Assembly: GCA_947507875.1 (NCBI GenBank)
Contig: CANNQP010000024.1
Location: forward strand, 1-64,000
Reading direction: 5' to 3'
Length of the DNA stretch: 64,000 bases
Source of the DNA: Verrucomicrobiaceae bacterium
GTDB lineage: Bacteria > Verrucomicrobiota > Verrucomicrobiia > Verrucomicrobiales > Verrucomicrobiaceae
In this document: one piece after another, positions 18,921 through 28,613 of the stretch
Numbering within the stretch: position 1 is the first letter of the stretch
How the letters are laid out: the number at the start of each line of letters is the position of its first letter
Program-made: the position numbers and the translations under genes
The notes under the pieces: generated by a model
Seen by the model: only the letters and a program-made list of their open reading frames with translations
Told to the model about the DNA's origin: nothing
The model's database searches: none

Positions 18921-21900
18921 TCAGTTAGACCGCTGGCGGCGATGCAGCAGGCACAACAAACCAACGAGCAGCAAGACGAAACGGGAGGGCTCCGGCACAA
19001 TGGCAATGTTTCCGGAGATGGTGAAACGGCTGAAGTCCCAGAGCAATCCAACAGCGGAAAGGTCAGGCAGGTCGAGATCAACACCTTCATCACCATTGCC
19101 GATGAGATAACCGGTGTTGTAGCTGAAGCCGGAAAAGTCAGGGTTCACTAGATTGGACCAATCCAACAGATTGAAGACCTGCCCAATGGTAGGGGTGAAA
19201 TCGCTGCCAGCGACCTGGAGGCTACCCGTGGTCGTCAGGAAGTTCAGATTGTAACCGGTGCCTGCGGTTGGGTTATTGAAGAGGATCTGATCATGCGTGC
19301 CAACACCGGTGATGCCATCCAGCCAGGTGTTGTAATTCGCGGAGCCAATCTCATTGCCCCCAAAGGTGACGTCCGTAAGGGTTGCACCGCCGATGCCCAA
19401 GATGATGTTCCCTTGAAGATTGCTGGTGCTGCCCGAGGCCGTGGCTGGGGTGAAGGCGAGCGTACCATGGCTGCTGTTAGCAACTCCGTCACCAGGTCGC
19501 AAACTTCCACCTGCTTGTAAATCAAAGGTATTGCCGCGAATGGCACCCGTGCCTGTGACTGTTCCACCGGCTTGCACCACCAAGGCTCCACTGCCGGTCT
19601 GACCAACCCCCGCACTGCCCACTTGCAGTGTGCCAGCCGTTACGGTGGTAGCCCCCGTGTAGGTGTTCGCGCCGGTGAGGACCAAGGTATTGGCACCCAG
19701 CTTGCTAACACCGATAGAACCACCGCCAGCTCCCGTAGAGTTGGCGATGTTGTCGCCAACCGTGAAGGTGCCACTGGACGCGTTGGTAGTATCGAAGCCA
19801 ATCGCCGAGCCTGCGGCGAACCCCGTCGTGCTCGTGCCATTCGCTCCCCCCAGGTTGGTCAGCAGGGCGGTCACGTTGCCGGCGGTAAACTCACCGGTGC
19901 CGCCGACGTTGAAGGCAGCGGTAGCTCCGCTCCTCACCACCACATTCGCTGCCGTCCAGCTCGCCGTGTTGTTGTTGTAGAGGGCGGTTTGCCTGGAGAA
20001 TTGCAGAGTACCAGCGTTGATCGTGGTCACGCCGGTGTAGCTGTTGGTGCCGGAGAGTGCCAGGGTGCCTGCGCCATTCTTGACGATGCCTCCCACACCA
20101 CCTCCGATGACGTTTCCACTGAGTCGCGCATCGACAGCAGCTGTGCCATTGGCCACGTCAAAGACACGCGTGCGTGCATTCAGGTTGATGCCGTTCTGCA
20201 CCTCGACCGTGGCGTTTGAGTAGGCCGAGGAGAGCTTGAAGGCATATTGTCCGTCACCGCTCGCCGTGCCGGCATTCACGAGGAAGCCATTCACCCCCCA
20301 CAGGAGAGTGGCCCCTGCACCGCCAAAGTTCACGACTCGATTGCCACCAAAGGCGCTGACGCCGGAGTCACCGTAGAAGGCGATTCCATTAGCTCCAGCA
20401 GCCGTGGCGATAGGATTGGTGAAATCGCCGGCGGTGGCTCCGTTGAGGTCGGCGCCGATTTCCAGAACCCCGCCGCCGTTGCGGAACCAGCCGTTGGCAG
20501 CCGTGGCAGAGATACCAGTCGCCCCCAGGGTTGACCAGTCACTAGCCGTGGTAATCCGCAGCGTACCTTCGCTGAGGTTGATGCCGTTGACTTGATTGTT
20601 CCCGAGGGCAGTGCCGCTGTAGATGGTCAGACCGGGACCGTTGAGCTGAAGGGTGGCAGCCTGAGACAGGTTGCCGTTGAGGTTCAAGGCCGCCGTGCCG
20701 GAGAGATAGTTGTTCACAATCCAGGTGCCGTTGTTGAAGGTGTTGGCACCGCCAGCCGTGGCAATGGTGACGTTGTTGCTGCCACGGACGAGCAAGCCTG
20801 CACTGCTTCCACTAAGCGTGCCGTTGGCAGCGAGGTTCAGGGTAGCAGTGCCGCCGCTGGAATCCACCGTGATGGAGTTGTTGGCAAAGGCTGCCGTTCC
20901 ATTGCCAACCGTGATGCTGCTGCCGGTGCCGTTATGGAGGTAGTTCACCGTCCCGCTTCCGGCATTCGACGCTGGCAGCGTCGTCAGGCTGGCATTGGCG
21001 ATGGGGGTCACGGTCCCGCTGGTCGCACCGCTGAGCGTGGCAAAACCTATTAGTCCGGTGCTGTCCTTGACGATAATATTGGCACGATTGTTAACCGTCG
21101 AGACCAACAGGCTGTTGGTATTAAAATAATTGGCTCCGATGGCACCAAGCGTCAGGGAATTTGCAGCGTTGCTGGAGAGGTCGATGAAGCTGCTGCCCAG
21201 CGCCGTGGCACTGGCTCCAAGCGTTGTGGCAGTGAGGTTCACTGCCCCGACTGTGCCATCTAGCACGAGTTTGTTCGTCCCTCCCGCGCTGGCGCTCAAA
21301 GCGAGGGAGGCGATTGTATCCGTGGTGCTACCAGACCTGCCTCTGAAGGTCAAGGTGCCGCCGTCGAGAGTCACGGCCGAGGTGGCGCTGATGGGGTCAT
21401 TGGTCGCGTAGTCGAGAATCAGATTGCCGCCGCGGACGGTGGTGGAGCCGGTGTAGGTGTTCGCGCCAGACAGGGTCCACGAGCCGGCGCCCTCCTTGAG
21501 CAGGTTCACCACATTGCCAGCGGTGACCGTGGCCGCCGTGGCTTGTGCAGCTGTGGTGGGCACGCTGATGGTCAGGCTAGTCGTGCCATTGATGGCGGTA
21601 ACGATCGCTCCAGCGGGGATACCAGCGCCACCCGCGATGGGTTGGCCAATCGCGAAGGTCCCAGTGATGACGGGGGTGGTAAGAGTGATGGTCTGGGAGC
21701 CGGTGGTCCAAGTGGCGTTGGTGGCGGAAGCGGCGCCTCCCGCATCCACAATAGCCCCGGCAAGCGCGTTCGCACCTGTGTTCAAGCCACCTAGTGTCAA
21801 GGTCTTGGCGGCAATACCGATCCCTGTCGCATTGACACCGTTGGCCACGATGAGTGAACCGGAGGTGCCGTCATTTTGAAACCCGCCGCCACCAGCAGCG

Positions 21901-24900
21901 CCCGTGAGGTTGAACGCACGGTCGGTGGTTTCACCGCTGCCCACATAGCGGAGTGTGCCGGTGTTGCCGAGGTTACCGAGCTGGATGGTGGCCTGCTCGA
22001 TGAGGTAAGGCACGCCGAGGCTGCCACTGGCACCAGGATTGTCGAGGCGACCGATGCTGGTGACTTGAGCCACCCCGTTTTGAATCGAGGTCCTGCCGGT
22101 GTAGGTGTTGGCTCCGTTGAGGACCACGATGCCGGCACCACCGGTCAGCGGGTTGATCAGCAGATTTCTCAGCGGCACGGCACCTCCGTTGACGTCCGGG
22201 GCGTTCTCGATGGGGGCATTGATGACCAGGGTGGAGACACCCGTGCTGCCATTGGTGGCACCGAAATTAGGGCTACCCGCCAGGTAGATGCGTCCGCCGG
22301 CCGAGGCATTCACGGTGGCGACGGTGGACGCGCCACTGGCGCTGCTGTTGTTGTAGATGCCGCCGTTGACGTTGATGGTGCTGCCGAGCAGATCGATGGT
22401 GCCGCCGCCCGAGGCCGTCAGGTTGAAGAACCCGCTGTTGTTGGCCGAAAGCGAGAGCGTGCCCGCACCAGCGTGGGTCACGGTTCCGTTGCCGTTGCCG
22501 CCACTGAAGAGGTTGGAGACGGTGAAGTCGCCGCTGCGGTTGTAGATGAGGGTGGCATTGCCCACGCCGACGGTGCCGGTGCCGAGCCGGCCGGTGGTGC
22601 CGCCATTGCCAACCTGGACTGTGCCGCTGTTGATGGTGGTGTAGCCGTCGTAGGTGTTGTCGGCGGTCAGGATGATCGTGCTACCGCCGCCATTGAAGGT
22701 CAGGTTGGAGAGCGCGCCGGAGACCGAGTTGCTGATCACGCCGCTGATGGTAGCTGTATTGGCAGTCGCACCCTGGTTGTAGATCGTGCGTGAAGCCGTG
22801 CCGTTGAGATCCAGTCCGTTGGCGAGGATGATTGAGTTGGTGGACGAGCCGGCATTGAGCACCAAGCCGGTGGCGGGGTTGAAGTTGGCGCTGCCCCACT
22901 GGAGCGTTGCGCCGCTGCCGCCGAGGTTGATCGTGCTGGCCGAGGTGCCTCCGTTGCTGAAGCCACTCAGGCCGCCGGTGATCTGCACATTGCCCGCTCC
23001 GCTGCCCAGGGCGCGAGAGAAGGTGCCCGCTGTGTTGAGTTCAAAAACACCTCCATTCAGGGTAAGCAGGCTGTTGGTGGGCAGGCCAACGCCATTGTCG
23101 GCACGCAGGGAGCCACCGACGATGGTCGTGGGACCCGCGTAGGTGTTGATTCCTGTGAGGGTCACGCGAGTCGGACCGGTTTTGGTCAGGCTGCTGGTGC
23201 CGTTGTCAGTGATCGTGGCTGAGATGAGGAAGTTTTGTGCGTTGGTCGTGGTGCTGTTGTTGATGATTAACTCGCCGCCCGCCGTGGCCGTCTGGAGGAC
23301 GCCTGTGCCAGTGGACGTGATGCCGCCGCCAGCGCTCGCCCCAAGGTTGTTCGTGAAGAAAATGCCGTCGGTTTGGAGGGTGCCTCCGTTGCCAATGGCG
23401 AGGTTCGCCGCGCTTGCAGTGTTCCAGCGCAGGGCCGGGATGGTCACCGTGCTGGTGATGCTGTTCGTGAAGGCAGCGCTGTTCGTGTAGATCGTCGTGG
23501 CCCCCGTGGTCCAAGTGCTCAGGTCATTGGCTGTGGTGTAGGTGGCGGCGACAATGTTACCTCCACTGACGGCAGCGTAGTCGGTGCCATTCAGGGTCGC
23601 CCAGGTGCCGAGGATGCCGCTGCCAGCGTTGGAGTTGCTCACGCCGATGACCGGCGTGGTGCCGCTGGTCGTGAAGTTGACAGAGGCGTTGTTGTTTCGA
23701 GTGATGGTGCCCAGCGTGAGGGTGGTCGAGGTGGACGTGCCGGCTCCCACGGAAAAGGTGTTAAGACCACCATTGAGGGTGGTGCTGGCAAAGGCCTGGC
23801 TAATGACCGTGCTGGCCCTGCCCGTGACGGTGAGCGTGCCGCCGGAGAGGGAGAGCGCAGAGCCGCTGTTGATCAGGTCGCTGTTCACCGCTGTGCCTGT
23901 GCTGAAGTCCAGGGTTAGGCCGCCGCCATTGAGGGTGGTCGCGCCGGTGTAGGTGCTGGCTCCTTGCGTGGCGTTCAGAGTCAGTGTGCCGAGCCCGATC
24001 TTGGTCAGTCCACCAGAGGTGTTGGCCGTCGTGCTCGCGGTGAGAGAACCGAGCGAGTAGGTGTTGAACGCAGTGACGCCAGCGGTGGTGGCATTGCTGA
24101 GCGTGACGGTGCTGCCGCTGATGGCCGTGATGAAGGTGTTTGCCGGAATGCCCGTGCCACTGACCATTCGCCCGACGGTGAGGGTGGACGTGTCCACATT
24201 GGTGATGGTGTTGGTGCCTGAGGTATTGGTGATGGCTCCGCCAGAGTTTGTGGCGGCCGTGATGGCGGCGTTGCTCATGCCAGTGTTGCCAAGGACTGCT
24301 GCCACGACGGTGCCCGGAGCATTGATGCCAGGGTTGGTCACGGTGATTGTGCCGATTTGAAAGGTCCCGTTGCCGGTGCCGTCATCCACCATATTGGCCA
24401 CGGCAGATGCGCCTGGGATGGGGACCCCATTGGTATCGGTGAGCAGGATGACGGGCGCGCCGATGAACCCGGTGGCTGAACTGCCGACGGTGATGGTGCT
24501 CACGCCATTGCCCGTGGGCGCGAGCAGAGGAGTGTTGGACGTGGAATTAAAATTGTTGGTATCGATGGTGGCCCCGCCGCCATAGACATACACGCCGCTG
24601 CCATTGATCTGACCCAGACCATTGAGCGCTGGGAAAAGGGTGCTTGCCGTCTGGTTCAGCTTCACGGTGCCTCCGTTGAAGTTCACTGTGGCCGTGCCGG
24701 TGCCTCTGAAAGTATAGGTTCCCGATGGCGTTCCCAATGTGGCGTTACTAAGCGTGACGGTCGTGCCGGACACAGCAGTGACGAAGGTATTGGCCGGGAT
24801 GTTCGTCCCGGTGACGATCTGACCAGGGCGAACGTTGGTGGCGGAAGAAACCGTGATCGAGTTGCCCGAGCCTACGGTGGAGGTCGGTGTCGCCGTTCCA

Positions 24901-27900
24901 AATGCCGGCACGGCGAAGCCACCAGTCTGGAGAATGCCACCATTGAGATTCACGTTCGCTCTCAGATTGGCCATCGTAGTACCAGTGTTCTGTAGATTGA
25001 AGCGACTGTTGTTCGCGCTGCTGCCGAAAATGCCGCCGCTGAGGGTAAACGTACCGTTGTTGTTGGAGCCGGCAACGTTGAAACCGATGTCCCCTCCGTT
25101 GGACGTCGAAACTATGCCACCGCTCTGGGTCAGCACGCTGAAGTTGTGGGAGTTGACTGGAGTATCAGCACCCTGACGGGCAAGATGCAGCCCTTGTAGG
25201 GTCGAGAGCGTGCCACCGGTGATGTCCACCACGGCGTTGCCGGGACTTTGGCCCGAGATACCGAATTGTGTCACCGCCAGGGTGCCACCGGAGAGCCTGT
25301 AGTAGCCGTAACTGCCCGACCCGCCATTGGCGACGCCGAAATTTCCGAAGTTATTGTCCGACGCGCTCGGCGTGAGCGCGGCGAGCGAGCCGCCGGTCTG
25401 ATAAAGCGCACCGGCGCTGGTGGTCTGAGTGCCGATGGTCACGCTGGAGACGGTGACGCTTGCACCCGCACCGATCGTGACAACGGCTCGCTGACCGGCC
25501 ACCGTGCCCACATTGAGGTTGCCGCCCAGCAGGCCGGTGTTGATCGAGCCGCCATTGCCCACGGCCAATGTACCCATCTGCACATTGGTATTGCCCCGGT
25601 AAGTATTGGCTCCGGAGAGGGTCACGGTGCTGTTCGCTCCCCCTGCCTTGATGAAGCCGCCATCCCCCGAGATGCTGCCGGAGAAGTTCACAGCACCGGT
25701 GTTGACCTGCACGTTGCCGTGGTTCGTGACGTTGTTCGCAAAGTTGTAAGGGCTACCGTTGGGATCCGTGCGGCTGAAGGCCAACGTGCCGCCATTGGAG
25801 ATGGTGACGGGGGCCGTGCTGCCGAGCACGCCGGACATCGCCAGGGTCAGCGTACCGCCATTGACGAAGGTGCCGCCAGTGTAGGTGTTGCCCGCACTGG
25901 TCAGCACCAGGTTACCGAAACCCGACTTGATCAGACCGGTGGCGCTGGTGTTGTTCACGATGGCGGCTCCGATGACGATGGCCGCAGGGAAAGTGGCCGT
26001 ACCTCCTGCCGTGGTCGGTTGGCTGAGCGTGACGGTGGTGCCTGAGATGCCGGTGATGGTGGTGCCCGGCTGGATGCCGGTGCCAGTGACGGATTGACCG
26101 ACAGCAAGATTGGCCACACCCGCAGAGACGGTCACGGTGTTGGCCCCGGTCGTATGGGCGCTGACGATGAGGCCGGCGGTGTTGTTGGCGTCGAAGTGGA
26201 AGACGCTCAAGGCACCCCCGGAGGAGCCACGGAGCGAGCCGTTCCGGATTTCCCAGCCGCCGGTTTGCGTCCCAGACGGTGCAGCGAGGATGCCACCGTT
26301 GCTCAGGGTGAGCGTTCTGCCATTGAGATCCACGACCTTGTTCGCGATGGCGCCGAATCTCAGGGTGTTGGCGGTGGTGTCTGCGGCAAGGGTGACAGCG
26401 GAGGTCACGTTTGCGTGACCGCTCAGGCTCGTGGTGGTGCTCGGGGTATAAGAGACGATCTGCAGCCGGGTGTTGCTCGCATCCTTGGCCCAGAAGTCCG
26501 AGACGTTGGTCAGATACACCGTGCCATTGGCATCGGTCAGGAGGTTGTTGGCCGTGCCAGAGGTGGTCCTGAAGGTCACCTGCCCGCCCCCTGCGGAGTT
26601 GTTCACGATCTGCAGCGTGGCATTGCCGACGCGGTTGATGGCTCCGAGATCAATGGTGAGCACGTCGGAACCCGTGAGCCCGGCGGTGTTCGAGAAACTC
26701 CAACCCAGGTAAGAGCCCCCCGAGAGCGTGGTGCCATTGAAAGCCTGATTGTTGATCACGTTTGCCCCGCTGAGGCGCCCGGTTCCATTCACCGTCAGGG
26801 TCGAGCCGCCATTGAGTTCGAGGGCCGAGCTGCTGGAAATGATGCTCGGCACATTGACGCCAAACTGCCCGAACTGGTTGAAGTCGAGCGTCAGACTGCC
26901 TGCGGCCGTGCTGGTTCCAATCCGGGTGGTGCCGGTGTAGGTATTGGCATTGCCCAACGTGAGCGCGCTCGCACCCACACGAGTCAGACCCACCGTGCCG
27001 CTGCCATTTTCGATGATGCCATTGAAATTCGACGCTCCGCCGAATGCCGAGGTGAGGGTCACGCTGCTGCCGGCCACACTGTTGGTGATTCTCGCGTTGT
27101 TGCTTGTGCTCGTCGTGGAGCTACCGCTGGCACCCGTGACGGCGCTCAAGGTAATGACATTGGCCGAAAAACCGTTCAAATCCAACGTGCCCGCCGTGGC
27201 TGCCGAAGTGCCGGGGCTAAGCGTGAGGTTGTTCGTGTGGTTATTGCCGGGGAAGCCGTTGGTCAGCAAAGCCCCTGGCAGCACGAAACCGAGCGAGCGG
27301 CTGGTCCCCAGGCGCAAGGTGCCCGCATGCACGATGAACGATCCCGTATTGTTCACATGGCCGCTAATGGTCCCATTCGCCAGCAGCACCGTGCCCGTAC
27401 CCGCTTTCACCAAACTGGGAGCCCCCGAAAAGACCGCAGCGAGGCCACTTCCGCTGACAATGGCTGAGTTGATCGTCAGTAGGTTGGAGGAGTTGTTCGT
27501 GAAGTAGATGTCGGCGGCCCCAGTGCCAGCGCTGAGCGTGCCAGTATTCGATGAAGCTATGGAGACCGCGCCGATGGTCAGCGGCCCAGCTCCGGTGGCC
27601 AGCAGGACACCTCCATTGCCCTGGAACCGGAGACGGTTGCCGTTGTTGTTGATCGTCCGCGCGGCGGTGTCGTTGACCAGCAGGGTGTTGATGTCAGTGT
27701 CCGCTGCCGAGAGCGCAGTGATTCCCGAAGAGCCATTCGTCAGCCGCGCATTGAGCGTTGTCCCGCTGGTCAGCAGCTGGTTCGCCCCAATGGTGGTGGT
27801 GTAGCCCGTGTAGGCGGAGAAGGAGCCGGCCGCTGGATGGACCGCCCAATCATCCCCGAAAGTCGCCCAAGCACCGATGATGCCGGTGGTGGCACTGGTA

Positions 27901-28490
27901 TTGAACGAAGTCGCTGCTCCCGCGAGCGTACCGCCGCCGGTGAAGTTGAACACGGCACTGTTGCGCGTGATGTTGGAACCCAGGTTCAGCGTGGTGCCAT
28001 CTGCCAAATTCCACGTCTGGGCACCTTGGGTGCTGAGGGTGATTGGGGCAGGGCCCGTAGCATTGCCAATCGTGACCGTGCCCGCGCCGCTAGCGACCGT
28101 CAATCCACCGGCCCGGAGACCGAGCGTGGCGGCGGTAGTGGTCGTGCTTTGCAGCGTGGTCGTGCCGGTGCTGTTGAACAGCAGGCTGAAGGCGTTCACC
28201 GTGGTTCCGGTGGTGATGTTCACCGTCTGAGCCGTGTTGAGTGTGGAGATGTTGAAGACGACATCATCCAACACACTCGGCACAAACAAGGGATCTGGAG
28301 TGGCCGCCCCGCTTGCCGTGGACCAGCCGCCGACCGTGGTCCAGTTCAGCTGAGAGCCATCCCAATAAAGTGTTGCCGCTCGGACAGCGTGACCTTGGAG
28401 TAGCATCATCGCTCCCACGAGGAGCGCAGCGAAGGAGCGCCGGTTCGATTGGCAAACGAATGCAGAACTTGAGACGTAGGGATCGTTCAT
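18921..28490 (-). CDS. Autotransporter-associated beta-strand repeat protein with PEP-CTERM tail
   Basis: A ~3189-aa surface protein. An upstream in-frame ATG at 28538 exists, but ATG 28490 starts a classical signal peptide (SFAALLVGAMMLLQGHAVRA, then ATLYWDG), so I prefer it. The body is low-complexity Gly/Thr/Asn/Ser beta-solenoid with many copies of the autotransporter-associated repeat (for example GTLALSGTNSYTGVTTINAG, LVLTGANTYTGATTVTAGTL, SWTLSGANTYTGSTTVRGG). No autotransporter beta-barrel closes it. The C-terminus is VPEP, a hydrophobic helix (FVLLLVGLLCLL) and HRRQRSN, a PEP-CTERM signal normally cut by an exosortase and used for surface or exopolysaccharide attachment. No exosortase is in the window. 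At least four copies of an inserted GTGIPANTF-type module interrupt the repeats. Likely role: adhesin or structural matrix protein (inference). Confidence 0.93.
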   Translation of the reverse strand: MNDPYVSSSAFVCQSNRRSFAALLVGAMMLLQGHAVRAATLYWDGSQLNWTTVGGWSTASGAATPDPLFVPSVLDDVVFNISTLNTAQTVNITTGTTVNAFSLLFNSTGTTTLQSTTTTAATLGLRAGGLTVASGAGTVTIGNATGPAPITLSTQGAQTWNLADGTTLNLGSNITRNSAVFNFTGGGTLAGAATSFNTSATTGIIGAWATFGDDWAVHPAAGSFSAYTGYTTTIGANQLLTSGTTLNARLTNGSSGITALSAADTDINTLLVNDTAARTINNNGNRLRFQGNGGVLLATGAGPLTIGAVSIASSNTGTLSAGTGAADIYFTNNSSNLLTINSAIVSGSGLAAVFSGAPSLVKAGTGTVLLANGTISGHVNNTGSFIVHAGTLRLGTSRSLGFVLPGALLTNGFPGNNHTNNLTLSPGTSAATAGTLDLNGFSANVITLSAVTGASGSSTTSTSNNARITNSVAGSSVTLTSAFGGASNFNGIIENGSGTVGLTRVGASALTLGNANTYTGTTRIGTSTAAGSLTLDFNQFGQFGVNVPSIISSSSALELNGGSTLTVNGTGRLSGANVINNQAFNGTTLSGGSYLGWSFSNTAGLTGSDVLTIDLGAINRVGNATLQIVNNSAGGGQVTFRTTSGTANNLLTDANGTVYLTNVSDFWAKDASNTRLQIVSYTPSTTTSLSGHANVTSAVTLAADTTANTLRFGAIANKVVDLNGRTLTLSNGGILAAPSGTQTGGWEIRNGSLRGSSGGALSVFHFDANNTAGLIVSAHTTGANTVTVSAGVANLAVGQSVTGTGIQPGTTITGISGTTVTLSQPTTAGGTATFPAAIVIGAAIVNNTSATGLIKSGFGNLVLTSAGNTYTGGTFVNGGTLTLAMSGVLGSTAPVTISNGGTLAFSRTDPNGSPYNFANNVTNHGNVQVNTGAVNFSGSISGDGGFIKAGGANSTVTLSGANTYRGNTNVQMGTLAVGNGGSINTGLLGGNLNVGTVAGQRAVVTIGAGASVTVSSVTIGTQTTSAGALYQTGGSLAALTPSASDNNFGNFGVANGGSGSYGYYRLSGGTLAVTQFGISGQSPGNAVVDITGGTLSTLQGLHLARQGADTPVNSHNFSVLTQSGGIVSTSNGGDIGFNVAGSNNNGTFTLSGGIFGSSANNSRFNLQNTGTTMANLRANVNLNGGILQTGGFAVPAFGTATPTSTVGSGNSITVSSATNVRPGQIVTGTNIPANTFVTAVSGTTVTLSNATLGTPSGTYTFRGTGTATVNFNGGTVKLNQTASTLFPALNGLGQINGSGVYVYGGGATIDTNNFNSTSNTPLLAPTGNGVSTITVGSSATGFIGAPVILLTDTNGVPIPGASAVANMVDDGTGNGTFQIGTITVTNPGINAPGTVVAAVLGNTGMSNAAITAATNSGGAITNTSGTNTITNVDTSTLTVGRMVSGTGIPANTFITAISGSTVTLSNATTAGVTAFNTYSLGSLTASTTANTSGGLTKIGLGTLTLNATQGASTYTGATTLNGGGLTLDFSTGTAVNSDLINSGSALSLSGGTLTVTGRASTVISQAFASTTLNGGLNTFSVGAGTSTSTTLTLGTITRNNNASVNFTTSGTTPVIGVSNSNAGSGILGTWATLNGTDYAAVSGGNIVAATYTTANDLSTWTTGATTIYTNSAAFTNSITSTVTIPALRWNTASAANLAIGNGGTLQTDGIFFTNNLGASAGGGITSTGTGVLQTATAGGELIINNSTTTNAQNFLISATITDNGTSSLTKTGPTRVTLTGINTYAGPTTIVGGSLRADNGVGLPTNSLLTLNGGVFELNTAGTFSRALGSGAGNVQITGGLSGFSNGGTSASTINLGGSGATLQWGSANFNPATGLVLNAGSSTNSIILANGLDLNGTASRTIYNQGATANTATISGVISNSVSGALSNLTFNGGGSTIILTADNTYDGYTTINSGTVQVGNGGTTGRLGTGTVGVGNATLIYNRSGDFTVSNLFSGGNGNGTVTHAGAGTLSLSANNSGFFNLTASGGGTIDLLGSTINVNGGIYNNSSASGASTVATVNASAGGRIYLAGSPNFGATNGSTGVSTLVINAPIENAPDVNGGAVPLRNLLINPLTGGAGIVVLNGANTYTGRTSIQNGVAQVTSIGRLDNPGASGSLGVPYLIEQATIQLGNLGNTGTLRYVGSGETTDRAFNLTGAAGGGGFQNDGTSGSLIVANGVNATGIGIAAKTLTLGGLNTGANALAGAIVDAGGAASATNATWTTGSQTITLTTPVITGTFAIGQPIAGGAGIPAGAIVTAINGTTSLTISVPTTAAQATAATVTAGNVVNLLKEGAGSWTLSGANTYTGSTTVRGGNLILDYATNDPISATSAVTLDGGTLTFRGRSGSTTDTIASLALSASAGGTNKLVLDGTVGAVNLTATTLGASATALGSSFIDLSSNAANSLTLGAIGANYFNTNSLLVSTVNNRANIIVKDSTGLIGFATLSGATSGTVTPIANASLTTLPASNAGSGTVNYLHNGTGSSITVGNGTAAFANNSITVDSSGGTATLNLAANGTLSGSSAGLLVRGSNNVTIATAGGANTFNNGTWIVNNYLSGTAALNLNGNLSQAATLQLNGPGLTIYSGTALGNNQVNGINLSEGTLRITTASDWSTLGATGISATAANGWFRNGGGVLEIGADLNGATAGDFTNPIATAAGANGIAFYGDSGVSAFGGNRVVNFGGAGATLLWGVNGFLVNAGTASGDGQYAFKLSSAYSNATVEVQNGINLNARTRVFDVANGTAAVDARLSGNVIGGGVGGIVKNGAGTLALSGTNSYTGVTTINAGTLQFSRQTALYNNNTASWTAANVVVRSGATAAFNVGGTGEFTAGNVTALLTNLGGANGTSTTGFAAGSAIGFDTTNASSGTFTVGDNIANSTGAGGGSIGVSKLGANTLVLTGANTYTGATTVTAGTLQVGSAGVGQTGSGALVVQAGGTVTGTGAIRGNTFDLQAGGSLRPGDGVANSSHGTLAFTPATASGSTSNLQGNIILGIGGATLTDVTFGGNEIGSANYNTWLDGITGVGTHDQILFNNPTAGTGYNLNFLTTTGSLQVAGSDFTPTIGQVFNLLDWSNLVNPDFSGFSYNTGYLIGNGDEGVDLDLPDLSAVGLLWDFSRFTISGNIAIVPEPSRFVLLLVGLLCLLHRRQRSN

Positions 28491-28498
28491 GGTGTGGC

Positions 28499-28516
28499 GT
28501 GGGGATGACTCCCCAC
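28499..28516 (-). promoter_or_regulatory. Hairpin immediately upstream of the PEP-CTERM gene start
   Basis: GTGGGGA and TCCCCAC form a perfect 7-bp stem with a 4-nt loop, ending 8 nt before ATG 28490. The only purine-rich GGGGAG that could serve as a ribosome-binding site lies inside the stem. If 28490 is the true start, the structure could limit initiation; if the start is 28538 it lies inside the coding region. Confidence 0.3.
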
Positions 28517-28613
28517 ACCGCACCGCAGCCCACAGCATAGAGGGCGCAATTTAGCCTAGGAAATCAGTGCCAGGGTTTACCTGATTCTGACCATTCGATC
28601 TTGAAACTATCCG

